Positions 51,201-58,208 of a DNA stretch of 64,000 bases are shown in pieces (within the stretch, counting starts at the first letter, position 1; each line of letters starts with the position of its first letter). The stretch spans positions 17,352 through 81,351 of the forward strand of contig JALDYI010000004.1 of the NCBI GenBank assembly GCA_032154105.1, given 5' to 3'. Below the pieces are notes generated by a model. That model saw only the letters and a list, made by a program, of their open reading frames with translations. It ran no database searches and had not been told where the DNA came from. This DNA is from UBA6022 sp032154105. Its GTDB lineage: Bacteria; Patescibacteriota; Saccharimonadia; Saccharimonadales; Saccharimonadaceae. A program made the translations under genes and the position numbers.

Positions 51201-51754
51201 ATCGGATCTTTTTTAAGGCCAAGTTTGTACCCCACGAAACTTGCCAGTAGGTGACCAAGGAACCAAACCAGGAATATCCACAGGTATTGCACAGGGGATA
51301 ACACAACAAACAGCAGTGAGACTGCGACGCTGCCGATAATGTAATCGAGCTGATCAAACGGCACCCAGCTACCACCAGACTTAATATTCCTCTGGCGTTT
51401 TAAGAAGCTCTCAACCGCATCGCCACCCAGCGCACCAATAGCAAACAGGGGCCCAAGTAGCAGTACGGGCAGGGCAGTGTAGTCGACGCCATTTGCGAGA
51501 TATTGCGCCCATTCGAATTGCCCAAATAAGAGTTGCTGGATCCATAGGATAAGCGTTGCGGTGATAATGCCGGTGATGATACCGCGCCATGTTTTATGCG
51601 AGCCAAGCAGGGGATGTCCGCGCCACGTTTTACCGCTGTCGATCGGTGCATTAAACTTTTTTAAAACGGGTAGCGCGGCAGCAAATACCGGTGTGGCATT
51701 TGAAATAGCGGCCGGGAGTAAAAACCAGATTGCGAATAAGATATCTTGTAGCAT
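51197..51754 (-). CDS. CDP-archaeol synthase (CarS)-like membrane protein
   Basis: 185 residues with five or so membrane helices. GSHKTWRGIITGIITATL and GGDAVESFLKRQRNIKSGG with WVPFDQLDYIIGSVA match the CarS/DUF46 family. In archaea CarS activates archaeol phosphate with CTP; bacterial members presumably make a CDP-activated lipid, as CdsA does. It converges with the phosphatidyltransferase gene (four-base overlap), which could use its product. TATACT (51767-51762) lies seven bases before the ATG. Confidence 0.85.
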   Translation of the reverse strand: MLQDILFAIWFLLPAAISNATPVFAAALPVLKKFNAPIDSGKTWRGHPLLGSHKTWRGIITGIITATLILWIQQLLFGQFEWAQYLANGVDYTALPVLLLGPLFAIGALGGDAVESFLKRQRNIKSGGSWVPFDQLDYIIGSVAVSLLFVVLSPVQYLWIFLVWFLGHLLASFVGYKLGLKKDPI

Positions 51755-51775
51755 ACCCTCTAGTATAATTGATAT

Positions 51776-52660
51776 ATGAGTTATACGACTATCGCTATTA
51801 TTTATAACCCGAATAGCACCGGGTCGAGCGGGAAAATGGCGAAGGAGCTAGAAGCGCAGATAAAAGAGCGTTTCCCAAAACAAAAAGTCGAACTTATCGC
51901 GACCGAACGCATGGGTCATGCCAAAGAGCTGGCATATTCAATTGCAATGGCCTCGAAAAACCCATTGATTATTTCTTCAAGCGGAGACGGTGGGTATCAC
52001 GAGGTGGTTAACGGAGCAATGAGGGCCCAAGAAGAAGGTGCGCATCCAACAACAGGGTTACTTCCGGCGGGCAATGCAAACGATCATTATCGGAATCTTC
52101 ATAGTGAAAACATGCTTGATAGGATTGAACAACAAAAGTCGACAAAGATTGATCTATTAAAGATAACAAGCGTATCTGGCGGCGAACCGATTGAGCTGTA
52201 CGCACACTCATATATTGGGTTTGGGCTGACGCCGTTTGTAGGCAAGGAGCTGAACAAAACCAAGCTGAATGCCATGCGTGAATCTTGGCTAGTGGTGCGC
52301 TCGCTTTTCGCGATGAAGTCCGTCAAATTAAAGATCGATGAACAGCCTCGTCGTTATGAAAGCGTTATCTTTAGTAATGTCGATACGATGTCTAAGTATT
52401 TAGCCGTGTCGGAGCCATCGAGCGTGACTGATGGAAAGTTCGAAGTAACAATTTTTGAGCGCCGCAGCAAACTTCAGCTGATCATGACTTTGCTAAAGGC
52501 CTCGACGCAAGGAGTGCAAGAGGACCACACGGTCAATGAATTTTCTTTACAGACGGTGAATAAAACATTAGTGCAGGCGGATGGTGAAATCATTACACTT
52601 GATGCTAATTCCAATGTAGATATTGAGGTAGAGTCTCAAGTATTAGAATGTATTGTCTAG
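51776..52660 (+). CDS. Diacylglycerol kinase-family lipid kinase
   Basis: 294 residues. The catalytic loop SSSGDGGYHEVVNGAM near residues 63-78 and LLPAGNANDHYRNLH near 92-106 identify the DagK/YegS family, which phosphorylates diacylglycerol or related lipids. The C-terminal beta-rich domain has the expected VQADGEIITLD ending. TATAAT (51764-51769) lies six bases before the ATG and overlaps the -10 box of the divergent CarS-like gene. Confidence 0.9.
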   Translation: MSYTTIAIIYNPNSTGSSGKMAKELEAQIKERFPKQKVELIATERMGHAKELAYSIAMASKNPLIISSSGDGGYHEVVNGAMRAQEEGAHPTTGLLPAGNANDHYRNLHSENMLDRIEQQKSTKIDLLKITSVSGGEPIELYAHSYIGFGLTPFVGKELNKTKLNAMRESWLVVRSLFAMKSVKLKIDEQPRRYESVIFSNVDTMSKYLAVSEPSSVTDGKFEVTIFERRSKLQLIMTLLKASTQGVQEDHTVNEFSLQTVNKTLVQADGEIITLDANSNVDIEVESQVLECIV

Positions 52661-52679
52661 CTATAATATTGCAATTCAG

Positions 52680-52712
52680 TCGTCGTAGTTCGAGTCCAGG
52701 ATGGGGGCCAAG
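52680..52712 (+). other. tRNA 3'-end-like remnant at the island border
   Basis: A TTCGAGTCC T-loop-like sequence followed 11 bases later by GGGGGCCA resembles the T-arm and acceptor end of a tRNA gene, but no 5' half is found and the stems do not pair well. It marks the change from core genes to an accessory island, so it may be an old integration site. In the rest of 52661-52898 I see no gene. Confidence 0.35.
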
Positions 52713-52898
52713 TGATTATTACAACATTAAGACCGTGTTCCTTAGACCGGTCTTCTTGTATATTTATCCCTGTTAAATACGTTGAAAAATGAGCTGACCG
52801 CGTAGCTATATGACGCCTCAGCGCGAATAGTTTTAACCGTGTTCCGAGACCGTCGAATTTACCTGTCACGATTGTTATTTTGGTTCGAAACTTATCGC

Positions 52899-53462
52899 CT
52901 ATTTTTTGAGGTGTGGTTTCAGAATTGTTTCGTAGTTTTTGACTACTTTATTGAGTGTGGTGTTGTACTTGTCGTCGTCACCCTTGTCGTATAGTGTGTC
53001 ATCGTGATTCTTGAAGAAATCTTCGCTATATGACTCATTCTTCTTCTGTCTGACGAATGCGTTTAGGGTGGCATTTAATTGGCCTATGAGTTTATGCATA
53101 TCTTTGTTTGCCTGCTTTGTCGTATCATCCCAAACAACCTCAGCCTCAAGTGAAGTGACTTGAAAGTGCGTTATTATCTCGCGGACTAATTCCCACCGCT
53201 TACCGTAGGCGGTAATTTCCCATGTATCTTCGGTGTCATCTTTGTCGCCCTCTGCTGTTGAAAGAAAAGGGTTGCGAGTTGATCGAAGGGCATCCCGCAG
53301 CTGATAGACTTCAAGCATTAACCTTTTCGCCAGTTCGTATTCGGATGTTCCGCGTAGCTGCTTCTTCCAGGTGCTAAGCCCGATGATCGCAATAATAAGA
53401 GCGCCGACCGCAGCGGATGCGGTGATTAAGTCTGTGAAACTGACGGTTGGCTCGATACACAT
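52899..53462 (-). CDS. Hypothetical single-pass membrane protein
   Basis: 187 residues. One membrane helix near residues 9-27 (ITASAAVGALIIAIIGLS), then a charged helical cytoplasmic domain (YELAKRLMLEVYQLRDALRS, RNPFLST). The layout, with an N-terminal helix and a WKKQLRGTSEYELAKRL motif, occurs in many unassigned bacterial proteins of accessory regions. TATGAT (53474-53469) lies six bases before the ATG. Function unknown. Confidence 0.7.
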   Translation of the reverse strand: MCIEPTVSFTDLITASAAVGALIIAIIGLSTWKKQLRGTSEYELAKRLMLEVYQLRDALRSTRNPFLSTAEGDKDDTEDTWEITAYGKRWELVREIITHFQVTSLEAEVVWDDTTKQANKDMHKLIGQLNATLNAFVRQKKNESYSEDFFKNHDDTLYDKGDDDKYNTTLNKVVKNYETILKPHLKK

Positions 53463-53546
53463 AGTCCCATCATAGCATTTAGATTGCTAGGATTTTACTT
53501 AATCTATGGCTTAACATTCTGCGTGTCTGTAGTGTAGTCTAGGTTG

Positions 53547-54242
53547 ATGAGTACAGTTACAGAAAACACAGATCATAGTGCGGAGTATACTCTACTGGTT
53601 GACGAATCGGGTATCGACGGTAAGAGTAAGAAGCTGCTTTACGCTGGGTGTATCCTTGAAACATCCGCGCTTGAGGGGCTGCAGAATGCCATTATTGGAT
53701 TTAATCAGTCTATGCTCGACCATCCGCGTTCAACTGGCACGGAGTCATGGGTTAATAGCGCCACGGAAGCGCGACACTATACGGAGGATCACTTCACGCT
53801 AAGAGAACGTTTTGTAACCGAAGTAGTTGAAAGAGTGTCGTGCAGGGTGTATGTGGTCATGGCTGACTTTGATGCCTCAAAAGAACTCTCAGGTCAAAAA
53901 GAAGTTGCCTTGAGGAAACTGATCGATATTGCTACGGCCACGCGCCGTGCGGCCAGCTTAGATGTTGTAGTGGAGGCGAGTGTAAAAGAATTCGATAAAC
54001 GTTTTCCAGAACTTAGGTTTGAAAATAAGTCATACCTACCTTTGTGCATCGCCGACTACTACGCTGCTTTTCTTAATGCTTTTCATGAATATAGACTTGG
54101 GGGCGGTGCTAGACAAGAGGAGTCGGGAGTGGTTATGCAATTTTACAGGAATGTTGGAGCTCATATCGCATTTGAATTGGATATATCAACTGGCGAAAAG
54201 GCATTTCGAGGAAACCGGTATTTCTTGGATAAAATTCAATAA
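53547..54242 (+). CDS. DUF3800-like protein
   Basis: 231 residues from ATG 53547. An N-terminal strand with acidic residues, TLLVDESGIDGKSKKLLYAG, and a late CIADYYAAFLNAFHEYR segment match the RNase H-like DUF3800 family in pattern. The function of DUF3800 is not established, but members are common beside defence and mobile genes. It lies 104 bases before a retron-type reverse transcriptase gene, in the same direction, so it may be part of the same cassette. Confidence 0.72.
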   Translation: MSTVTENTDHSAEYTLLVDESGIDGKSKKLLYAGCILETSALEGLQNAIIGFNQSMLDHPRSTGTESWVNSATEARHYTEDHFTLRERFVTEVVERVSCRVYVVMADFDASKELSGQKEVALRKLIDIATATRRAASLDVVVEASVKEFDKRFPELRFENKSYLPLCIADYYAAFLNAFHEYRLGGGARQEESGVVMQFYRNVGAHIAFELDISTGEKAFRGNRYFLDKIQ

Positions 54243-54259
54243 AAGGTTAAAATCAGCGT

Positions 54260-54339
54260 AGGGTTAGATATTATATGTTTTGAGTATGAGTTCGTACTCG
54301 AGTAGATTACACGCCTTGGCTTTAGGATTATCTAACCCT
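54260..54339 (+). ncRNA. Candidate short retron RNA (msr-msd)
   Basis: AGGGTTAGATA (54260-54270) and its exact complement TATCTAACCCT (54329-54339) enclose 58 bases, ending seven bases before the RT start. Inside is a smaller hairpin, GAGTA/TACTC. Retrons place an RNA bounded by such a1/a2 repeats directly before the RT. The element is shorter than typical retron RNAs, so this is a candidate only. Confidence 0.45.
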
Positions 54340-54346
54340 CCTAGCT

Positions 54347-55327
54347 ATGATTCTTGATAATAATAATTCTCTTAATTACGTTTTAAATAGCATACAGGCC
54401 GATAGGGCTGTGTTTGATGAGTATATCAACGAACCTGATCAAAGCCGCTTTTTTCGTATCACTACTCGACGCAAGCGCGACGGTGAGCGCACTATCCACG
54501 AGCCCCAGGGTGATGCCTTACAAAATATTTACAAAAACCTCTACGAGAAACTGGTTGATTATCAGTCGCTTTTACCGGAATATGTTCATGGCTTTGTAAA
54601 AGGCCGCTCTCCTTACACAAATGCAGAAGCTCACCTGACCAAGCAATATATCCTCAACCTTGATATAAGTAACTTTTTCGAACACATCAAGGTTGATGCT
54701 GTAGAGGCGACCTTTTTACGCTTGGGTGCACAGGCGGAAGTTGCTCGTGCCTTGGCGAGACTTTGCACTGTCAATGGAATCTTACCTCAAGGCGCCCACA
54801 CGAGTCCCGACATTGCGAATCACTGTTTCAATAATATCGACCAACCTCTATATGCTTACGCAGCTACGCACGGGCTAACCTATACCCGATATGCAGATGA
54901 CATGACTTTCTCTGGCGATGTAAGAATGCAGGCTGGCCAAATAATAGAGATTATTGAGTCAACCGGTGAGTATACCGTAGCGCCGCAAAAGATAAAGTTG
55001 CAAAAGCGTGGAGCTAACCAGTACGTAACAGGGCTAACTATTTTTGACAATCAACAGCCCCGTATTAGCAAGCTTTACAAGAAAAGGTTGCGCCTCGAGC
55101 TTTACTATCTGAGTAAGTACGGTCTCGAGAGTCTTGCTGTTGGATCTTCTAAACTTGGTCAGGAGCCTGATGTTGAATCTCCTGAGTATGCAGCTTGGGC
55201 TGCTCAAAAAGAAGATCTCGTCAAGACTCGCTTAAGCCATCTTCGCGGAAGAGTAAACTATGTGAATGCAATTGAACCGAATTTAGCAAAAAAGATGTGG
55301 TCTATTCTAGACGAAATCACTGCCTAG
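54347..55327 (+). CDS. Retron-type reverse transcriptase
   Basis: 326 residues. RT motifs in order: HGFVKGRSPYTNAEAH (about 81-96), LDISNFFEHI (105-114), LPQGAHTSP (146-154), the catalytic YTRYADDMTFSG with YADD at 182-185, and VTGLTIFDN (227-235). The LPQGxxTSP form and the VTG motif are typical of retron RTs. No maturase or endonuclease domain follows, so it is not a complete group II intron protein. No ribosome binding site is clear; the candidate RNA element ends seven bases before the ATG. The 164 bases after the gene hold nothing I recognise. Confidence 0.9.
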   Translation: MILDNNNSLNYVLNSIQADRAVFDEYINEPDQSRFFRITTRRKRDGERTIHEPQGDALQNIYKNLYEKLVDYQSLLPEYVHGFVKGRSPYTNAEAHLTKQYILNLDISNFFEHIKVDAVEATFLRLGAQAEVARALARLCTVNGILPQGAHTSPDIANHCFNNIDQPLYAYAATHGLTYTRYADDMTFSGDVRMQAGQIIEIIESTGEYTVAPQKIKLQKRGANQYVTGLTIFDNQQPRISKLYKKRLRLELYYLSKYGLESLAVGSSKLGQEPDVESPEYAAWAAQKEDLVKTRLSHLRGRVNYVNAIEPNLAKKMWSILDEITA

Positions 55328-55491
55328 CTAGACCTTGGCCGCTCAAGTTAAGAAACTACTGAACGCTAAGCTCAAAACCCATTGTCCGAACGCGATCCAG
55401 TAGGGAAGCCACAATGAGAGGGTGAGTAAAAGTAATATGCCAAATCCTACACTAACAAATGATCCAATCAGAGAGGGTTGGCTATAGCGGC

Positions 55492-55815
55492 TCACGGCCT
55501 ACCTCTAAAAAGGTTCAAAAGCGTCGATAAATCAATATTGTCGGACTTGGATCGGTTATTTCGCCAGTGCATTGCACGTAAATTTGCGGGCGCACTGGCT
55601 AAGCCCGGGAAGTGTGCTTTAGGTAGTTCGTGGTCGATCTCCCATCCATAAATAGTTGTTTTACCGTAGTCACTCCAGATCATTAAGCTTCCATACGTAT
55701 CTTTGCGAACTTGATTAGGGTCGTAACCCTCTATGGCAAAGGCGCGTGTCCATGCTGATTGTTTGCGAATATGTTGGCGTTGTCGTTCATCAAGCCAATT
55801 ACTTAAGTTGTTCAT
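55492..55815 (-). CDS. HNH endonuclease-like protein
   Basis: 107 residues. The motif GWEIDHELPKAHFPG, followed by NLRAMHWRNNRSKSDN, follows the HNH layout (DH, then N, then a late N/K pair). There are no zinc-binding cysteines. Such small proteins cut DNA in phage packaging, restriction or homing. It faces the RT gene, within the island. Confidence 0.75.
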   Translation of the reverse strand: MNNLSNWLDERQRQHIRKQSAWTRAFAIEGYDPNQVRKDTYGSLMIWSDYGKTTIYGWEIDHELPKAHFPGLASAPANLRAMHWRNNRSKSDNIDLSTLLNLFRGRP

Positions 55816-55897
55816 TGTCGATTCTCCAGTTTAATTATTGACTGTATTTTTGTACATTTATAGCGAGCGAGCCGTTTGGCTCGCTCGCGTGAGTTGC

Positions 55898-56620
55898 TTA
55901 GTAGTGATATTCAAAGTCGACAACTGGGTCGTACTGCCACTTCCAGTAGAAGATAGTATCTTCGCCGTGTGGTTGTGCGGGGAGTTCGATCGATGGGGTA
56001 CCGACTGGGTCTCCATAGGGATTGCTCCAAGCACTTTTCGTGATCTGTGGACGAATAGTCTCGTCGCCTTTAAATCGAGCCGCAATTGATAGTGGTACTC
56101 GACCGCCACCAACAGCAATACCCGGTAGAGGTGCATATGCGCGGAAGCCAAAAGATTTAATGCCATTCACGTCTTTCGGCTCAACGATCGCCGACAATTG
56201 AATTCGGATTGATGTTTGGCCCGTTGGCACCGTGATGACACCTGCGCGGAATTGCTTTGCGATTGCACGAAGTTCCTTTTTGGTGTCAAACTGATCTGCT
56301 GGCAGCAAAAGCTTACCAAGATACGGTTTAATTCGCCCTAGATCGCCGGTAATTTTACTCAGACTGTCCTTGCGGTTATGAAATGCCTCGGCTCCGGCAG
56401 AAATCACTGCTACACTGGCGCTAAAGCTTTCAGTCACGTAGGGAACAATGAATTCAACCTGACGTGCTTCACTAGGGTTGTTTACAACAAATACGGTCGA
56501 AATAATCGCTGTGTCGTACGTACCGCCCATTTGTGATGTTGGCTCCACGACTACCGTCGCGTGCTGTTTACTGATTGATAGATTGAGGGCGGGGTCGCCT
56601 AGAGTGTATGTCACTCCCAT
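55898..56620 (-). CDS. Hypothetical protein of the accessory island
   Basis: 240 residues from ATG 56620 (MGVTYTLGDPALNLSI); TGGAGAT lies about ten bases upstream. No signal peptide or helix; the composition suggests beta structure (VVVEPTSQMGGTYDTAIIST, TSIRIQLSAIVEP). The C-terminus is aromatic and acidic (FYWKWQYDPVVDFEYHY). I do not recognise it; a phage-like structural or lectin-like protein is conceivable but unsupported. Confidence 0.65.
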   Translation of the reverse strand: MGVTYTLGDPALNLSISKQHATVVVEPTSQMGGTYDTAIISTVFVVNNPSEARQVEFIVPYVTESFSASVAVISAGAEAFHNRKDSLSKITGDLGRIKPYLGKLLLPADQFDTKKELRAIAKQFRAGVITVPTGQTSIRIQLSAIVEPKDVNGIKSFGFRAYAPLPGIAVGGGRVPLSIAARFKGDETIRPQITKSAWSNPYGDPVGTPSIELPAQPHGEDTIFYWKWQYDPVVDFEYHY

Positions 56621-56676
56621 AATATGTATCTCCAGCGGTGATCTTGACCGCATCTGATTAGTAATATAGGATATAA

Positions 56677-56731
56677 GACATACAGGGCTACTAACTTTGT
56701 ATGTCGGACGCCAGCTTTTGCTGGCGTTTTG
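56677..56731 (+). other. Double hairpin, candidate small RNA or terminator
   Basis: GACATACA (56677-56684) pairs with TGTATGTC (56698-56705), and ACGCCAGC (56708-56715) with GCTGGCGT (56720-56727), followed by TTT. No plus-strand gene precedes it for over 1.3 kb, so it does not end a known transcript. The GTATGTC motif recurs in the operator region at 56820-56863. Confidence 0.4.
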
Positions 56732-56819
56732 TCTATCCTGTGGACTGTAGACCTGCCAGCCACGACTTCTCTACGTAGTATTGAACGCCGATATTTTAAT
56801 TCTAAATGATGAATGTCAT

Positions 56820-56884
56820 GTATGTCAACATTTTTATTAAAAATGTTAATAATATTGACATACCGTTGTTATTTCTGATACAAT
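56820..56884 (+). promoter_or_regulatory. Promoter with nested inverted repeats of the toxin-antitoxin operon
   Basis: GTATGTCAA (56820-56828) and TTGACATAC (56855-56863) form an outer repeat; AACATTTTT (56827-56835) and AAAAATGTT (56839-56847) form an inner one. The promoter TTGACA (56855-56860), 18-base spacer, TACAAT (56879-56884) overlaps the right outer arm. This is a good operator for autorepression by the HTH protein that follows. Confidence 0.7.
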
Positions 56885-56911
56885 GAACGTAACTAAAAGA
56901 AAGGCATGGGC

Positions 56912-57595
56912 ATGACAGTTGAACAAAACATACGCGAACTGCGTAAAATTTATGGTTTGTCACAAGAACAGGTGGCAGAAGCTATTGGCATTAACCGCAC
57001 AACGCTTGTTGCCGTAGAAAAAGGTGATAGAGAGCTGAATAGCGAGGAGTTAGGAAAGCTCGCCGATTATCTAGGTATTGATATTGCCGAACTTGTTGCC
57101 CAAGAAATACCTGATTACGAAAAGTATGAGCAAATGATTATTGAAGTCGTTGATAGATATTACCGAGAAACAGGTAAATCGTTGCCTAAGACTTTTCTGG
57201 CCAAATTGCTATACCTAACAGACTTTAGTTGGTTTTATAGTGAGTTGAAGCCTATGAGTGGAATGAAGTATCGCAAAATTGAATACGGTCCAGTTCCAGA
57301 TCAATTTTTCCGAGTTTATGAAGAAATGGCCGAATCAGGTAAATTGTCGGTCGAACAGTCTGACAAGGGCGCTTATTGGACAACATTGACTCGTGCGGGA
57401 CAGGCTGATCGTCGTACTAGACTCAGTGAAGAAGAGAAGGAAGCTATTGGTAAGGTAGTCCATAAGTGGAAAGATTCAAACACGAGAGAAATCGTAGCTT
57501 TTACTCACAGCCAGTTACCCTATCAGGTTAGTAGGTTGGAGCAGTTTATACCCTACGAGCTGATTACCCAGGAAGAGCCGGAGCATGTCTACTAA
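56912..57595 (+). CDS. HTH-Panacea antitoxin
   Basis: 227 residues from ATG 56912 (MTVEQNIRELRKIYGL), chosen because GAAAGG is seven bases away; an ATG two codons earlier is too close. Residues 4-60 form an XRE-type helix-turn-helix (LSQEQVAEAIGINRTTLVAV). Residues 80-200 match the Panacea/SocA domain (LPKTFLAKLLYLTDFSWFY, MKYRKIEYGPVPDQF). In known PanAT systems this domain neutralises the toxin encoded next to it, while the HTH represses the operon. It overlaps the next gene by 11 bases. Confidence 0.88.
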   Translation: MTVEQNIRELRKIYGLSQEQVAEAIGINRTTLVAVEKGDRELNSEELGKLADYLGIDIAELVAQEIPDYEKYEQMIIEVVDRYYRETGKSLPKTFLAKLLYLTDFSWFYSELKPMSGMKYRKIEYGPVPDQFFRVYEEMAESGKLSVEQSDKGAYWTTLTRAGQADRRTRLSEEEKEAIGKVVHKWKDSNTREIVAFTHSQLPYQVSRLEQFIPYELITQEEPEHVY

Positions 57596-57998
57596 TGCCA
57601 GCGTTCCATTTCGAGTAGTTTTTGATGCTTTTGCGGAAAAGCATTACATAAAAGACTTTCAGAGAGACTACAAGTCTCACTGGTTAACAACGAGAAAGGC
57701 TATTGTGGCCCAGTTTAATAGTATCGATCTTCTGCTAAAGACGGGCAGACTCACTTCTGCTATTTTTTTATCGGCTGACAGGAATCACGCTATACATAAG
57801 CATAGTTTTGCCGTGGCCGGCACGCGACAGTCTGCAAAATCTTCCGGTAATCGTATAATTTTATATGTTAACTATGAACTTCATACCGTACATGTTTTGC
57901 TTGTTTATCGTAAAGATCACATGGGCCCACCGAATGAAACTGCAAAATGGCAGTCGGTCTTAGCTAAGCAGTTTCCGGAAATTATGCAAAATTTTTAG
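57585..57998 (+). CDS. Putative toxin paired with the Panacea antitoxin
   Basis: 137 residues, translationally coupled to the antitoxin. Basic and compact, with FRVVFDAFAEKHYIKDFQRD, a central AIFLSADRNHAIHKHSFAV and a C-terminal strand VHVLLVYRKDHMGPP. The early F-x-K-x(n)-F segment and the beta-sheet ending recall RelE/ParE-fold toxins, but I cannot assign active-site residues. Toxicity is inferred from the pairing. Confidence 0.7.
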   Translation: MSTNASVPFRVVFDAFAEKHYIKDFQRDYKSHWLTTRKAIVAQFNSIDLLLKTGRLTSAIFLSADRNHAIHKHSFAVAGTRQSAKSSGNRIILYVNYELHTVHVLLVYRKDHMGPPNETAKWQSVLAKQFPEIMQNF

Positions 57999-58153
57999 CA
58001 CGGTCCATTCCAACTATCACACTGAAATATCGAACTAATCTATCCTTTTCTTCATTGGTAGGTATTATGTCGGCGTGCTTTTTTGGTTTGCGTTGTAATG
58101 TCTCGTTTGTAGCGTTCCTATCTGTATTGTTCGAGACCATCATGCGGAGCGTA

Positions 58154-58178
58154 AGATACTATATAAAGTATAGTATCT
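58154..58178 (+). promoter_or_regulatory. Palindrome upstream of zwf
   Basis: AGATACTATA (58154-58163) and TATAGTATCT (58169-58178) form a perfect 10-bp inverted repeat with a TAAAG loop. It covers the -35 region relative to the TATACT box at 58194-58199, as a repressor operator would. The rest of 57999-58208 shows no gene. Confidence 0.55.
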
Positions 58179-58208
58179 ATTTTTACTAAGGTGTATACTT
58201 AAATAAGT

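Noticed and set aside
54260..54339. A terminator of the DUF3800-like gene instead of a retron RNA
   Set aside because: The repeats are 58 bases apart and not followed by a T-run, which is unlike an intrinsic terminator.
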